This document shows, one piece after another, positions 14,928-23,803 of a DNA stretch of 30,057 nt. Every line of letters starts with the position of its first letter. Within the stretch, counting starts at the first letter, position 1. The notes under the pieces are model-generated. The model worked only from the letters and a program-made list of their open reading frames with translations, did no database searches and was not told the DNA's origin. A program made the position numbers and the translations under genes. Source of the stretch: an uncultured Bacteroides sp. (GTDB taxonomy: Bacteria > Bacteroidota > Bacteroidia > Bacteroidales > Bacteroidaceae); assembly GCA_905198575.1 (NCBI GenBank), contig CAJKDC010000023.1:1-30057 (forward strand). The letters are read 5' to 3'.

Positions 14928-17888
14928 TCAGCAATGAGGAAATGCTACCACACCGATCTTTTTGCGTCCGTCCATCTTCACTTCAAGCGGCCGGTCGAAA
15001 TGTACCCACCGCAGGAAACGGGTTTCTTCTACAGCAGGCAAGGCATCCAGAGCTGCCTGATTGTACACACCGTCGTTCATATAGGCATTAATTGTGAAGT
15101 AGCCTACGCCAAACGAGGTCAGGTTTTGGAAGAAATGGGTACCCTGACTCGGGTCTATACGGTAATTGGTCAGTCCGGCCTCCACAATCACACGGGCAGC
15201 CGAGATATTAGGCCACTTTACCGGAATGCCCAGCCAGGTATCGCTGCTTCCCCAACGTCCGGGACCTACCAGCACGTAATTCTTTCCTTCATCCAAGAAA
15301 CGACGGTTGAGTTTTTCGATATCGTACGCTATCAGCTGGTTGTTGGAAGCTGAATAACCTTCTGTCTTTACATAAATGATGTCCTGAATATCTTCCATCA
15401 CACCATGGCCCAGCGAATTGTAGCTCTTCAGAAGCAAGTTTTTTTCATCTATCTTTTCCAAATCTTCATCCAAATCGGCTTTAACATCTACCATCGGACG
15501 AATCTGCAACAAATAGAAGGTTCCGTTCTTTTCCATCGGATTGAAGTTTACGGCAAACTCGATTTCTACCGGACGACGCATTTCTCCCTGACCGTACTTC
15601 TGTACCAGTTGCAGAATGCGAGCCAGTGGGAATACATCGTGTTGCAGGATATTGGCAAACGTTATCAGCTTACGCCCGCCGGGATAGATACCGTCACGGA
15701 TAACCATATCATACGGGTCGTAGGTTGAGGCTATGTATTGCAGTGAACCGTCTTTTTCGGCTTCTTTGACAGGGAGTTTCAAAAGGTTAAAACCGTCGTC
15801 CAGCGAGAAATTATGTCCCAGATTCTTCAAGTCGAGGGCATAGAAGCGGGTCTGGGTCTCGCGAAGCGCAATTTCCATTTCACTGGTCTGCAGCACTTGG
15901 TGTGGATGATAGGGACAGAAACGCAGGGTCTGACCACCATCGACAATGTATTTGCCGAGTCCAAGAGCCAAGTTGACTGTTCCTTCTTCGGCTTCCTCTT
16001 CTCCCAGCGGATAGTAGTTGATGGAACGGGCCACACCCGAAATGGAAGGATAATAGCGGTCGCCATACTGGTTTCCGACGACTTCCTGCAGGATGACGGC
16101 CATCTTTTCCTGGTCTATCACATTGCTGGTAGCTTGCATGTAGGCCTTACTGTCTTTGTAATAAACCGAAGCATATACACCTTTGATGGCATCGCTCAGC
16201 ATACGCAGCATTTCATACTTGTCTTCCAGATACGGAATCATGTATGTGGAATAGATACCGGCAAAGGGCTGATAATGGGAGTCTTCCAGCAAGCTGGACG
16301 AACGGATGGCAATAGGTGATTTTACCACTTCGAAGAAAGCGAAAAAGTCCTCTACCAGACGGTCGGGCAGTTTGGCGCGTAGAAAGGCACGCAGGATGGT
16401 ATCGTCGTCGGCATCGCTCAAGGCCAACTGGTACAGGCCGTTGGTATCCATAAACTCATCGAATATATCAGTGCAGAGTACTACGGTTTTCGGAATAGCA
16501 ATGGAAGCATTTTCGAATTCATCGAATTCGGGATGACGCTTCACCATGTTGTCGATGAAAGCCAGACCTCTTCCCTTTCCTCCCAAAGAGCCTTCACCGA
16601 TACGGGCAAAGTTGGAGTAGCGGTCGAAACGGTCGCGCAGGAAGACGGCTACTACACCTTGGTTTTTCATCTTTCGGTATTTCACGATGGCCTCAAAAAT
16701 GATACGACGGTGCGCGTCTACATCTTGCAGGGATTCCCAGGTGATTTGCTTCAGGAATTCGGCTACCGGAAAAATGGCACGGGAGTACAGCCAGCGTGAA
16801 ATGTGATTGTGAGTGATGTGGTAGAGGAAAGACTCGTTGGGGATAGCAAAAATTACGTTTTGCAGTTCCTTCAGATTATGTACGCGGGCTACCTCTTCCA
16901 TAGTATGTGGATTGCGGAAAATAAAATCGCCAAATCCGAAATGGGCTGACACCGCTTCGCGCAGGTCGATATTCATCTTTTTGGAATTCTTGTCGATGAA
17001 GCTGGCTTCGTAACGGGAAGCATAGACACGGTTCTGGACTTCGGATGATTGCAGAATCAGAGGGACGAAGGGATCACGCTTACGGATTTCGTCCATCAGC
17101 TTGATACCTGCCATGGAGTCTACTGCTCCGTTTCGGGGGAAACGGGCATCGGTTATCACACCCAGTACGTTTTTCTGGTATTTTTCAAACAGCTCGATGG
17201 CTTCTTCATACGAACGTGCCAGTACGATTTTGGAACGCCCACGCATGCGCAATGTACGCTGATGCTCGTTCAGCGCTTCGGTAGCAAATTCCTGACTCTG
17301 CCGTAAGACGAATTTATAGAGATTGGGCAAGACGGAAGAATAAAAACGGATAGAGTCTTCGACCAGCAGAATCATCTGCACACCGACTTCCTGAATATCG
17401 TTTTCCAGATTCATCTTGTCCTCAATCAGTTTGATAATGGATACCAGCAAGTCGGTATTTCCCAGCCAGCAGAACACATATTCGAAAATGCTGAGGTCTT
17501 CGTGTTCCATACGCTTGCGGATACCGTGCGAGAAAGGGGTAAGCACAACCAGCGGAATGTGGGGATAATGCTCCTTGATGGCCCGGGCTATGTCAAAAGG
17601 TTCGCTGCTGTCCGATCCCGGCATACAGATAACCAGCTCAAACGAAGTGTGTTCCAACTGCTTCCAGGCTTCTTCGATGGTTGAGACCTGGGTAAAACGG
17701 GGCGGATAGCGCAAACTCAGGTTCATGTATTCAATAAAAATCTTTTCTTCTATGCGGCCATCGTCTTCCAGCATAAAAGCATCATAAGGATTGGCAACCA
17801 AAAGTACGTTGAAAATACGCTTGGTCATCAAGTTGGCAAACTGCGTATCTCTGAGATAAAGCTGATTTAATTTTAACTTGCTGAGCAT
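14928..17888 (-). CDS. Receiver-domain / PEP-synthase-type ATP-binding protein (986 aa)
   Basis: The protein begins with two receiver-like domains. The first (about residues 24-158) lacks the phospho-acceptor aspartate (LVICMPG around residue 88). The second (about 171-315) keeps the acidic pair E177-D178, the acceptor D247 in VITDARFP and lysine 300. Residues about 430-790 are a PPDK/PEP-synthase N-terminal ATP-grasp-type domain, with GEGSLGGKGRGLAF, IAIRSSSLLEDS and LLQIRPM. The C-terminal part has GPGRWGSSDTWLG and SQGTHFFQNL. The phosphohistidine swivel domain and the PEP/pyruvate barrel of true PEP synthases are absent, so the usual name phosphoenolpyruvate synthase is probably wrong. 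A phosphotransfer or signalling role in the cytoplasm is more likely. It is transcribed divergently from the complete gdh gene. Confidence 0.85.
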   Translation of the reverse strand: MLSKLKLNQLYLRDTQFANLMTKRIFNVLLVANPYDAFMLEDDGRIEEKIFIEYMNLSLRYPPRFTQVSTIEEAWKQLEHTSFELVICMPGSDSSEPFDIARAIKEHYPHIPLVVLTPFSHGIRKRMEHEDLSIFEYVFCWLGNTDLLVSIIKLIEDKMNLENDIQEVGVQMILLVEDSIRFYSSVLPNLYKFVLRQSQEFATEALNEHQRTLRMRGRSKIVLARSYEEAIELFEKYQKNVLGVITDARFPRNGAVDSMAGIKLMDEIRKRDPFVPLILQSSEVQNRVYASRYEASFIDKNSKKMNIDLREAVSAHFGFGDFIFRNPHTMEEVARVHNLKELQNVIFAIPNESFLYHITHNHISRWLYSRAIFPVAEFLKQITWESLQDVDAHRRIIFEAIVKYRKMKNQGVVAVFLRDRFDRYSNFARIGEGSLGGKGRGLAFIDNMVKRHPEFDEFENASIAIPKTVVLCTDIFDEFMDTNGLYQLALSDADDDTILRAFLRAKLPDRLVEDFFAFFEVVKSPIAIRSSSLLEDSHYQPFAGIYSTYMIPYLEDKYEMLRMLSDAIKGVYASVYYKDSKAYMQATSNVIDQEKMAVILQEVVGNQYGDRYYPSISGVARSINYYPLGEEEAEEGTVNLALGLGKYIVDGGQTLRFCPYHPHQVLQTSEMEIALRETQTRFYALDLKNLGHNFSLDDGFNLLKLPVKEAEKDGSLQYIASTYDPYDMVIRDGIYPGGRKLITFANILQHDVFPLARILQLVQKYGQGEMRRPVEIEFAVNFNPMEKNGTFYLLQIRPMVDVKADLDEDLEKIDEKNLLLKSYNSLGHGVMEDIQDIIYVKTEGYSASNNQLIAYDIEKLNRRFLDEGKNYVLVGPGRWGSSDTWLGIPVKWPNISAARVIVEAGLTNYRIDPSQGTHFFQNLTSFGVGYFTINAYMNDGVYNQAALDALPAVEETRFLRWVHFDRPLEVKMDGRKKIGVVAFPHC

Positions 17889-18042
17889 AGTTCTGATTTT
17901 ATCGTTTTAATAATATCAGCAAATAACGACAATTATTATCTTTTATGCAAAATTGTTTCCAAAAAACTATCACAAAGTTTTCCAGACTATTTCCCGGAGA
18001 AAAAACATGTTATCATTTTAAAGCAAAAAATAAGACTTAAAA

Positions 18043-18073
18043 TTTGGTTTTCTCACGAAGAAACCTAACTTTG
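18043..18073 (+). promoter_or_regulatory. Bacteroides-type promoter of gdh
   Basis: TTTG (18043-18046), a 19-base spacer and TAACTTTG (18066-18073) match the Bacteroides sigma-ABfr consensus fully. The start codon is 47 bases downstream of the -7 box. In the remaining 150 bases up to the divergent gene I see no other strong promoter. Confidence 0.85.
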
Positions 18074-18119
18074 CATACAGATAGAATTAACTTTTTGTCA
18101 GACCTTATTTTTTCTAACT

Positions 18120-19457
18120 ATGGATATTAATCAGATTATGCAGTCATTGGAGGCCAAGCATCCCAATGAAGTCGAATATTTGCAAGCTGTGGACGAAGTT
18201 CTTCTTTCTATAGAAGAGGTATATAACCAACATCCTGAGTTCGAAAAAGCTTCGTTGATAGAACGGCTGGTAGAACCCGACCGTATTTTCACCTTTAAAG
18301 TGCCCTGGGTAGATGACAATGGAAAAGTGCAGGTCAATCTGGGTTACCGTGTCCAGTTTAACAATGCCATAGGCCCTTATAAGGGAGGTATCCGTTTCCA
18401 TGCTTCGGTTAACTTATCCATTCTGAAATTTTTAGGGTTTGAACAGACCTTTAAGAATGCACTGACTACCCTGCCTATGGGTGGTGGCAAAGGTGGTTCG
18501 GACTTCTCTCCAAAAGGTAAGAGCAATGCTGAAATCATGCGTTTCTGCCAGGCCTTCATGCTGGAATTATGGAGACATGTAGGTCCGGACATGGATGTAC
18601 CGGCAGGTGATATCGGCGTAGGTGGCCGTGAAGTGGGATACATGTTTGGCATGTATAAAAAGCTTACACGTGAATTTACCGGAACATTTACCGGCAAAGG
18701 TCTGGAATTCGGAGGTTCGCTGATCCGTCCTGAAGCTACCGGTTTTGGCGGACTGTACTTTGTAAACGAAATGTTGCAGACCAAGGGTATCGATATTAAA
18801 GGTAAGACTGTGGCTATCTCTGGTTTTGGCAATGTGGCATGGGGTGCTGCAACCAAAGCAACAGAGCTGGGTGCTAAAGTAGTTACCATCTCCGGACCGG
18901 ATGGCTACGTATACGATCCGGACGGAATCAGTGGTGAAAAAATTGATTATATGCTTGAACTGCGCGCATCGGGCAATGATATTGTTGCTCCGTATGCAGA
19001 ACAGTTCCCCAACGCAACATTTATTCCTGAGCATAAACCTTGGGAAGTTAAAGTGGATATTGCTTTGCCATGTGCTACACAGAATGAGCTGAATGGCAAC
19101 GATGCCCGACAGTTAATAGAGAACGGTGTTACTTGTGTAGGTGAAATCTCCAACATGGGCTGTACACCGGATGCCATCGAAGCTTTCATTGAAAACAAAA
19201 TCATGTATGCCCCTGGAAAGGCTGTCAATGCGGGTGGTGTAGCTACTTCGGGACTTGAAATGAGCCAGAACGCTATGCACATGAGCTGGAGTGCCGAAGA
19301 GGTAGACCAGAAACTGCATCAGATTATGCATGGTATCCATGAGCAATGTGTAAAATATGGTACGCAACCGGATGGTTACATCAACTATGTGAAAGGTGCC
19401 AACATTGCCGGATTTATGAAAGTTGCGCATGCGATGATGGCGCAGGGTATTGTTTAA
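18120..19457 (+). CDS. gdhB: Glutamate dehydrogenase, NAD-type signature (445 aa)
   Basis: This is a full-length hexameric family I glutamate dehydrogenase that interconverts glutamate with 2-oxoglutarate and ammonium. Visible active-site residues are K88 (GPYKGG), K112 (FKNA), K124 (PMGGGKGGSD) and D164 (PAGDIGVGGR). The Rossmann motif is GFGNVAWGAA (235-244), and the coenzyme loop reads SGPDGYVYD. Phe after the first glycine and Pro260 in that loop match the NAD-dependent Clostridium symbiosum enzyme and differ from E. coli GdhA, which has Ser and Asp there; NAD preference is therefore inferred. The length equals the family norm. The gene is a single transcription unit between a strong promoter and a terminator. 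A paralogue ends at position 149 in the same orientation, as expected for Bacteroides, which carry two such enzymes. Confidence 0.97.
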   Translation: MDINQIMQSLEAKHPNEVEYLQAVDEVLLSIEEVYNQHPEFEKASLIERLVEPDRIFTFKVPWVDDNGKVQVNLGYRVQFNNAIGPYKGGIRFHASVNLSILKFLGFEQTFKNALTTLPMGGGKGGSDFSPKGKSNAEIMRFCQAFMLELWRHVGPDMDVPAGDIGVGGREVGYMFGMYKKLTREFTGTFTGKGLEFGGSLIRPEATGFGGLYFVNEMLQTKGIDIKGKTVAISGFGNVAWGAATKATELGAKVVTISGPDGYVYDPDGISGEKIDYMLELRASGNDIVAPYAEQFPNATFIPEHKPWEVKVDIALPCATQNELNGNDARQLIENGVTCVGEISNMGCTPDAIEAFIENKIMYAPGKAVNAGGVATSGLEMSQNAMHMSWSAEEVDQKLHQIMHGIHEQCVKYGTQPDGYINYVKGANIAGFMKVAHAMMAQGIV

Positions 19458-19524
19458 GTATAATCACTTAACCGTAATAATGTATAAAAATCTCGTTTAG
19501 TTGTATTTGTATTTTGTATTGTAT

Positions 19525-19560
19525 GCGCTGTTTGCCTGTGAAGGTAAACAGCGTTTTTTT
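19525..19560 (+). terminator. Intrinsic terminator of gdh
   Basis: cgctgtttgcct (19526-19537) pairs with aggtaaacagcg (19542-19553), including one G-U pair, around loop gtga and is followed by seven T residues. It lies 70 bases after the gdh stop codon. Confidence 0.9.
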
Positions 19561-19631
19561 ATTTTTATGGGAAAAAGCATTGCCAGATACGTTATTATAT
19601 ATTGAGTAGAATATCTAAAAGCATTATCCTG

Positions 19632-21347
19632 ATGAGAACGACCTTATATATAATACGATTATTGCTTTGCCTGGGTGTTAGTGCCTGCACTCCCCCGACT
19701 GAATCTTTGAATACTTACCCGATAACCGTCAGCGGTAATCAGTGTATCGCTTATGTATGCAACAATCCACACCTGAACAGCAGAACAATAGAGGAAGATA
19801 CCTTGCTACAAAATGGAAGCAGAATTTCATTTTACCTAAAAGGAGCGATAGAAACCGACACACAGCTGGAGCTTGAAAATGGTATTTGGAAAGGTGCTTT
19901 ACCCGACCTGGGTACTCCTGCTCCTTCGTCGGTTGATGTTACTGCTGTATATCCTGTTCTGGAAAATCCGGATAATCCTTATACAACAGAGGGAGAGTTA
20001 ACGGATGTATGCTACGACGAGCAGACAACTGCTCCCCATACAATCAAATTGACCTTCAAACATTTGTTCGCACGCCTGTCTATCGAATTATCCGAAAGCC
20101 TGCAACATCAGCTGGAATACATTTCAATCGTCCCCCAACAGAAGATAACGGGTATTTCTCTTTTTCCTATAAAATTGGAATATGGAAATACAGATTTACC
20201 TGTAACCAAACTATCCAAAAACACAAGCGGCATTTACACCCTCATCATTCCGCCACATGAAAGCCAGACCTGTATGATTTCCCTGCAAATGTCGGATGGC
20301 AAAGTCTATTCTACAAAAATCAGTAACCAACTTATAGAAAATGGAACGCATTATTATTGCAAAATAACCTCTCAGGAAGACGGGAAAGGGATTTTCACTC
20401 CAGAAGATTTTATCAAATTCAGCGAATTGATGTTTTCATCCTCCGGTACCGACAAGGAACTGGAAAAGTTTTATACCATGGAAAATGGTGTACGTGTTTT
20501 TCATTTACGCAATGACCTGTTTTTTACAAAAGAGCAGTCGGCAAGACTGAAACGGTTCGGAACAGCAAGCAAGTATTTCAACGATGTTTTGAATGGACAT
20601 AACCATACGATTTCAGGAATTGTTTTAGACAAAAATCTTGTAGATAATACCTTGATTATGCACATAGGCAAAAACGGAGTTCTGGAAAATCTGATACTCA
20701 ATGAAGCTTCTATTATTGTTAAAGACAAGTATTTATCAACCGGGTTGTTTTGTATTTATAATTATGGTATTATACGAAATTGCAAAGTTAAGAACTGTTT
20801 GATTAAATCTGATTATACAACTCCAAGAAACATTGATGGTGTAGGTTTCATTTGTAGTAAGAACAATGGAATAATTTATAATTGCGTCATAACCAATTCT
20901 ACCATAGCTTATAAGAACAACAATGTCGGAGGAATTGCTTATTCCGGAATCGGGACCTTTCTTAACTGTGCTGTCAGTAATATTGATTTGAGTCTGTGTA
21001 CTGAAAAAGGAGGACTATGCCACTCCCTTTCAGAGGGTTCTATACACAATTGCCACATTTACGATAAAGGAGCAGCACAATGGACAAAATACGGTTCACT
21101 GGTGTATGCCATTGACAACGGAAACATCAGCAACTGTTTTAGTATTGAGGAAGGCCCCAAAAAGGCTGTTTACGATACTTCAGGTGAAGCTATTACCGGC
21201 GCCAGTTTATATTCGGAAGCAGAAAGCCGGCAAACGGTAGAAAAACTTAACCAATGGATTGAAACAACAGGCAAGGAACTATATCCGGACCTGAATTTCA
21301 AAAGATGGATACTCACTCCTGAAGGGATTCCAACCCTGCAAGATTGA
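19632..21347 (+). CDS. Fimbrillin-like lipoprotein with C-terminal beta-helix repeats (571 aa)
   Basis: The ATG at 19632 gives a lipoprotein signal (LGVSAC, cysteine 19); an upstream TTG at 19602 is unlikely. Residues about 25-240 resemble the Mfa-like/fimbrillin fold of Bacteroidetes: SRTIEED, RISFYLKG, VTAVYPVLENP, HTIKLTFKHLFARLSIELSE and a final NGTHYYCKI strand. Residues about 300-510 contain repeated short turns such as NGHNHTISGIVL, NGVLENLILNEASI, NYGIIRNCKVKNC, NNGIIYNCVITNS and GTFLNCAVSN, the pattern of GLUG-like right-handed parallel beta-helix proteins. This suggests a cell-surface protein that may bind a surface or glycan. It has no neighbouring fimbrial assembly genes. The repeat region looks more AT-rich than its surroundings. 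Confidence 0.82.
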   Translation: MRTTLYIIRLLLCLGVSACTPPTESLNTYPITVSGNQCIAYVCNNPHLNSRTIEEDTLLQNGSRISFYLKGAIETDTQLELENGIWKGALPDLGTPAPSSVDVTAVYPVLENPDNPYTTEGELTDVCYDEQTTAPHTIKLTFKHLFARLSIELSESLQHQLEYISIVPQQKITGISLFPIKLEYGNTDLPVTKLSKNTSGIYTLIIPPHESQTCMISLQMSDGKVYSTKISNQLIENGTHYYCKITSQEDGKGIFTPEDFIKFSELMFSSSGTDKELEKFYTMENGVRVFHLRNDLFFTKEQSARLKRFGTASKYFNDVLNGHNHTISGIVLDKNLVDNTLIMHIGKNGVLENLILNEASIIVKDKYLSTGLFCIYNYGIIRNCKVKNCLIKSDYTTPRNIDGVGFICSKNNGIIYNCVITNSTIAYKNNNVGGIAYSGIGTFLNCAVSNIDLSLCTEKGGLCHSLSEGSIHNCHIYDKGAAQWTKYGSLVYAIDNGNISNCFSIEEGPKKAVYDTSGEAITGASLYSEAESRQTVEKLNQWIETTGKELYPDLNFKRWILTPEGIPTLQD

Positions 21348-21409
21348 ACAAAGATACATTCCCCACGTATTTTTATAGACAAGAAGCGTCTATTATCGGC
21401 AAAATATTG

Positions 21410-21417
21410 TATTTTTG
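21410..21417 (+). promoter_or_regulatory. Candidate -7 box before the coiled-coil protein gene
   Basis: TATTTTTG matches TAnnTTTG and lies 25 bases before the ATG at 21443. No TTTG is seen at the -33 distance. Confidence 0.45.
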
Positions 21418-21442
21418 CGCAGATTTAAAATTGTATAACCTA

Positions 21443-22315
21443 ATGGATAAGAATAAGAAATTTGTTTGGATTATCGGACTGCTGATTGTTATCATCGGTG
21501 GTGTATCATTCTTTGCAATTCACCAAGTGCAGAAAAACAAAGAAATGAGTCAGCTGTTTTCTATTGAAAAAGAAGAAATGGAAAACGAATACAGTACGTT
21601 TGCTACGCAATATGATGAATTGCAGGTCCAAATAAATAACGACTCGCTGCGCGAAAAACTGGAAAGTGAAAAACTTAAAACTCAGCGCCTGCTGGAAGAA
21701 CTGAGACAGGTTAAAACCAGCGATGCAGCAGAAATCATGCGTCTGAAAAAGGAATTGAAAACGGTACGTGCCGTACTGAGAAGCTATGTAATGCAGATTG
21801 ACTCACTGAACAGAATCAATCAGGCTCTTACAGCAGAAAACCAACAGGTTAAAAAACAATACAGTGAAGCGACAAGACAAATCACTACGCTGTCCAGAGA
21901 GAAAAAGAACCTGAACGAAAAAGTAAGTCTGGCTGCCCAGCTGGATGCGACAAACATTATAGCAACTCCGCTAAACAAGCGAGGCAAAACAGCTAAAAAG
22001 GTAAAAGACACGAAAAAAATAGCGATTTCGTTCACCATTGTGAAAAATATTACAGCTCAAACTGGTAACAAAACACTGTATGTCCGTATTGCAAAACCGG
22101 ATAACGAGGTACTGACAAAAAGCGCTTCCAATACATTCAAGTATGAAGACCGGGAAATTGCTTATTCTATTAAAAAGTACTTTGAATATACAGGTGAAGA
22201 ACTTACGCAAACTGTTTACTGGGATGTGGAAGAGTTTTTGGCTGCAGGTACTTACAGAATTTACCTGTTCTGTGACGGTACGATGATTGGACAAGGCTCT
22301 TTCAGCATGAAATAA
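21443..22315 (+). CDS. Membrane-anchored coiled-coil protein of unknown function (290 aa)
   Basis: The start is placed at 21443 (MDKNKK), directly before a transmembrane helix (about residues 8-26, WIIGLLIVIIGGVSFFAI). The longer frame from 21344 would put 33 unlikely residues before the helix. Residues about 30-165 are charged heptad-like sequence typical of a coiled coil (EKEEMENEYSTF, LESEKLKTQRLLEELRQV, MRLKKELKTV). A basic linker (KRGKTAKKVKDTKK) leads to a compact beta-rich C-terminal domain (about 190-290) with ISFTIVKN, LYVRIAKPD and GTYRIYLFCDGTMIG. It is a conserved-looking envelope protein, probably a single-pass inner-membrane protein with its coiled coil in the periplasm. I do not recognise a named family. 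The protease gene follows 19 bases later, so they are likely co-transcribed. Confidence 0.8.
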   Translation: MDKNKKFVWIIGLLIVIIGGVSFFAIHQVQKNKEMSQLFSIEKEEMENEYSTFATQYDELQVQINNDSLREKLESEKLKTQRLLEELRQVKTSDAAEIMRLKKELKTVRAVLRSYVMQIDSLNRINQALTAENQQVKKQYSEATRQITTLSREKKNLNEKVSLAAQLDATNIIATPLNKRGKTAKKVKDTKKIAISFTIVKNITAQTGNKTLYVRIAKPDNEVLTKSASNTFKYEDREIAYSIKKYFEYTGEELTQTVYWDVEEFLAAGTYRIYLFCDGTMIGQGSFSMK

Positions 22316-22334
22316 TAATTTTTGAATCGTTTAA

Positions 22335-23702
22335 ATGAAAAAATTCCTTCTTAAAACTTTTTTGGGTTCTGCCTTGATGGCAGGACTTCTAAGTTCGTGC
22401 GGTGAAGACCGTTCGGGAGAATACTATGCGCTGATTTCATCAAAATCATGGATGTATGAAACCATGCAACAATATTATCTGTTCTACCAGGATTTACCGG
22501 ACAAGGAAGAGTTGAATTTTTTCGATACACCAGCCAATTTCCTTTCTGCTACTGTATCTGATAAGGACAAGAAGAACGGATATACATTTTCTCATATCGA
22601 TTCTATTCCCGAATCAAGAAGCAGTATGAGTGAATATCCGTGCTTCGGGTTCGAAGGTGCCTTGATACGGACTTCTAGCGGGGATTATGCTATCCGGGTA
22701 ATCTATACGGAAAAGGATTCTCCGGCTGAAAAAGCTGGACTGAAACGGGGGGACTGGATTATTGCAGCCGATAATAAGGCTATAACCAGCAATGATTATA
22801 ATACATATATAAAGGCACCAGCCAAATCGTATACATTTACAATGGGAACATATAATGGAGAGGGATTTGACACCATCCCTACTCCCATTACAATGCCTCA
22901 GCCGGAGTATGTAAAAATAAACAACCTGCTTAAAACAAGTATAGTGACAGCCGGCAATCGGAAGGCTGCCTATTTGCTGTATAATTCATTTGGAGAAGAT
23001 GATACCCAGGACTTGCAGCAGGCTATGACTCAACTGGCTGCTGAACAGCCGACTGATGTAATTCTGGATTTACGTTACAATCCGGGAGGATATGTCAATA
23101 CTTCTATGGTACTGGCATCGATGCTGGCTCCTGCCGAGGCTGTGGGCAAAACGTACATTGATTTGCTATATAACGACAAGCGGGAAGAAAAAACGACTTT
23201 CCTGATTGATGCCGCCTATCGTACTGGGGGAACAACCTTTTCTTACAACAATCTGTATATTATCACTTCCGGCGAAACAGCTTCGGCTTCGGAAGCTGTT
23301 ATCAATGGACTGAAACCTTACATGCAAGGCAAACTTTTCCAGGTAGGTACTGCAACGTTCGGAAAGAATCTGGGCCAGGAGCTGTTTAACAGCGAAGAAG
23401 CTCCTCAACTTAATTTCTGGCTGACCACATTTTACCTGGCAAACTCGGAAGGTTTTTATGACTATTTTGACAATGGACTGCCGGCCGACTATACCATTGA
23501 AGAGGATTTCAGCGGAGAGCTGGGAGAACTGGGAAGCAATACGGATGCATTGCTGAAACCGGTACTGACTCACCTGGAAACCGGAGCTTTTCCTGCAGTG
23601 GAAAATCCAGCAGAACAGGCTACTAAAACATCGAGAAATAAGTATAATACAACAGTCGTATACAACTCTATTGCAGCAAAATCCAAAAAATTTAAAAAAT
23701 AA
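22335..23702 (+). CDS. S41-family C-terminal processing protease, lipoprotein (455 aa)
   Basis: The lipobox LLSSC gives cysteine 22 followed by GEDRSGE, so the protein is anchored in the envelope. Residues about 105-170 are a PDZ domain with DSPAEKAGLKRGDWIIAAD. Residues about 205-400 are the S41 peptidase domain, with ILDLRYNPGGYV, the catalytic serine S317 in ETASASE and the catalytic lysine K344 in TFGKNLGQ; the Ser-Lys dyad is therefore intact. Such enzymes cleave near the C-termini of envelope proteins, and the substrate here is not known. The C-terminus is Lys- and Asn-rich. It follows the coiled-coil protein gene closely and precedes the export operon, which has its own promoter. Confidence 0.92.
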   Translation: MKKFLLKTFLGSALMAGLLSSCGEDRSGEYYALISSKSWMYETMQQYYLFYQDLPDKEELNFFDTPANFLSATVSDKDKKNGYTFSHIDSIPESRSSMSEYPCFGFEGALIRTSSGDYAIRVIYTEKDSPAEKAGLKRGDWIIAADNKAITSNDYNTYIKAPAKSYTFTMGTYNGEGFDTIPTPITMPQPEYVKINNLLKTSIVTAGNRKAAYLLYNSFGEDDTQDLQQAMTQLAAEQPTDVILDLRYNPGGYVNTSMVLASMLAPAEAVGKTYIDLLYNDKREEKTTFLIDAAYRTGGTTFSYNNLYIITSGETASASEAVINGLKPYMQGKLFQVGTATFGKNLGQELFNSEEAPQLNFWLTTFYLANSEGFYDYFDNGLPADYTIEEDFSGELGELGSNTDALLKPVLTHLETGAFPAVENPAEQATKTSRNKYNTTVVYNSIAAKSKKFKK

Positions 23703-23732
23703 AGAATAGATAGAATCTTTTTATTTATTTAC

Positions 23733-23763
23733 TTTGCGAATTAGCATATATATGATACATTTG
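23733..23763 (+). promoter_or_regulatory. Bacteroides-type promoter of the export operon
   Basis: TTTG (23733-23736), a 19-base spacer and TACATTTG (23756-23763) match the consensus completely. The tolC-like start codon is 40 bases downstream of the -7 box. Confidence 0.85.
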
Positions 23764-23767
23764 CAAT

Positions 23768-23781
23768 GTTGCATAAGCAAC
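23768..23781. promoter_or_regulatory. Palindrome at the transcription start of the export operon
   Basis: GTTGC-ATAA-GCAAC lies 4 bases after the -7 box, at the expected transcription start. The position suits a repressor operator or a 5' leader hairpin. No TetR or MarR regulator gene is found in the window to bind it. Confidence 0.4.
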
Positions 23782-23803
23782 TAACGTAAATATTTATTTA
23801 TAA

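Noticed and set aside
19602..19631. Upstream TTG start for the fimbrillin-like lipoprotein
   Set aside because: The ATG at 19632 yields a normal lipoprotein signal peptide; the extra ten residues would lengthen the n-region without support.
21344..21442. Upstream ATG for the coiled-coil protein
   Set aside because: The candidate -7 box at 21410-21417 lies inside this extension, and the membrane helix follows the ATG at 21443 directly.
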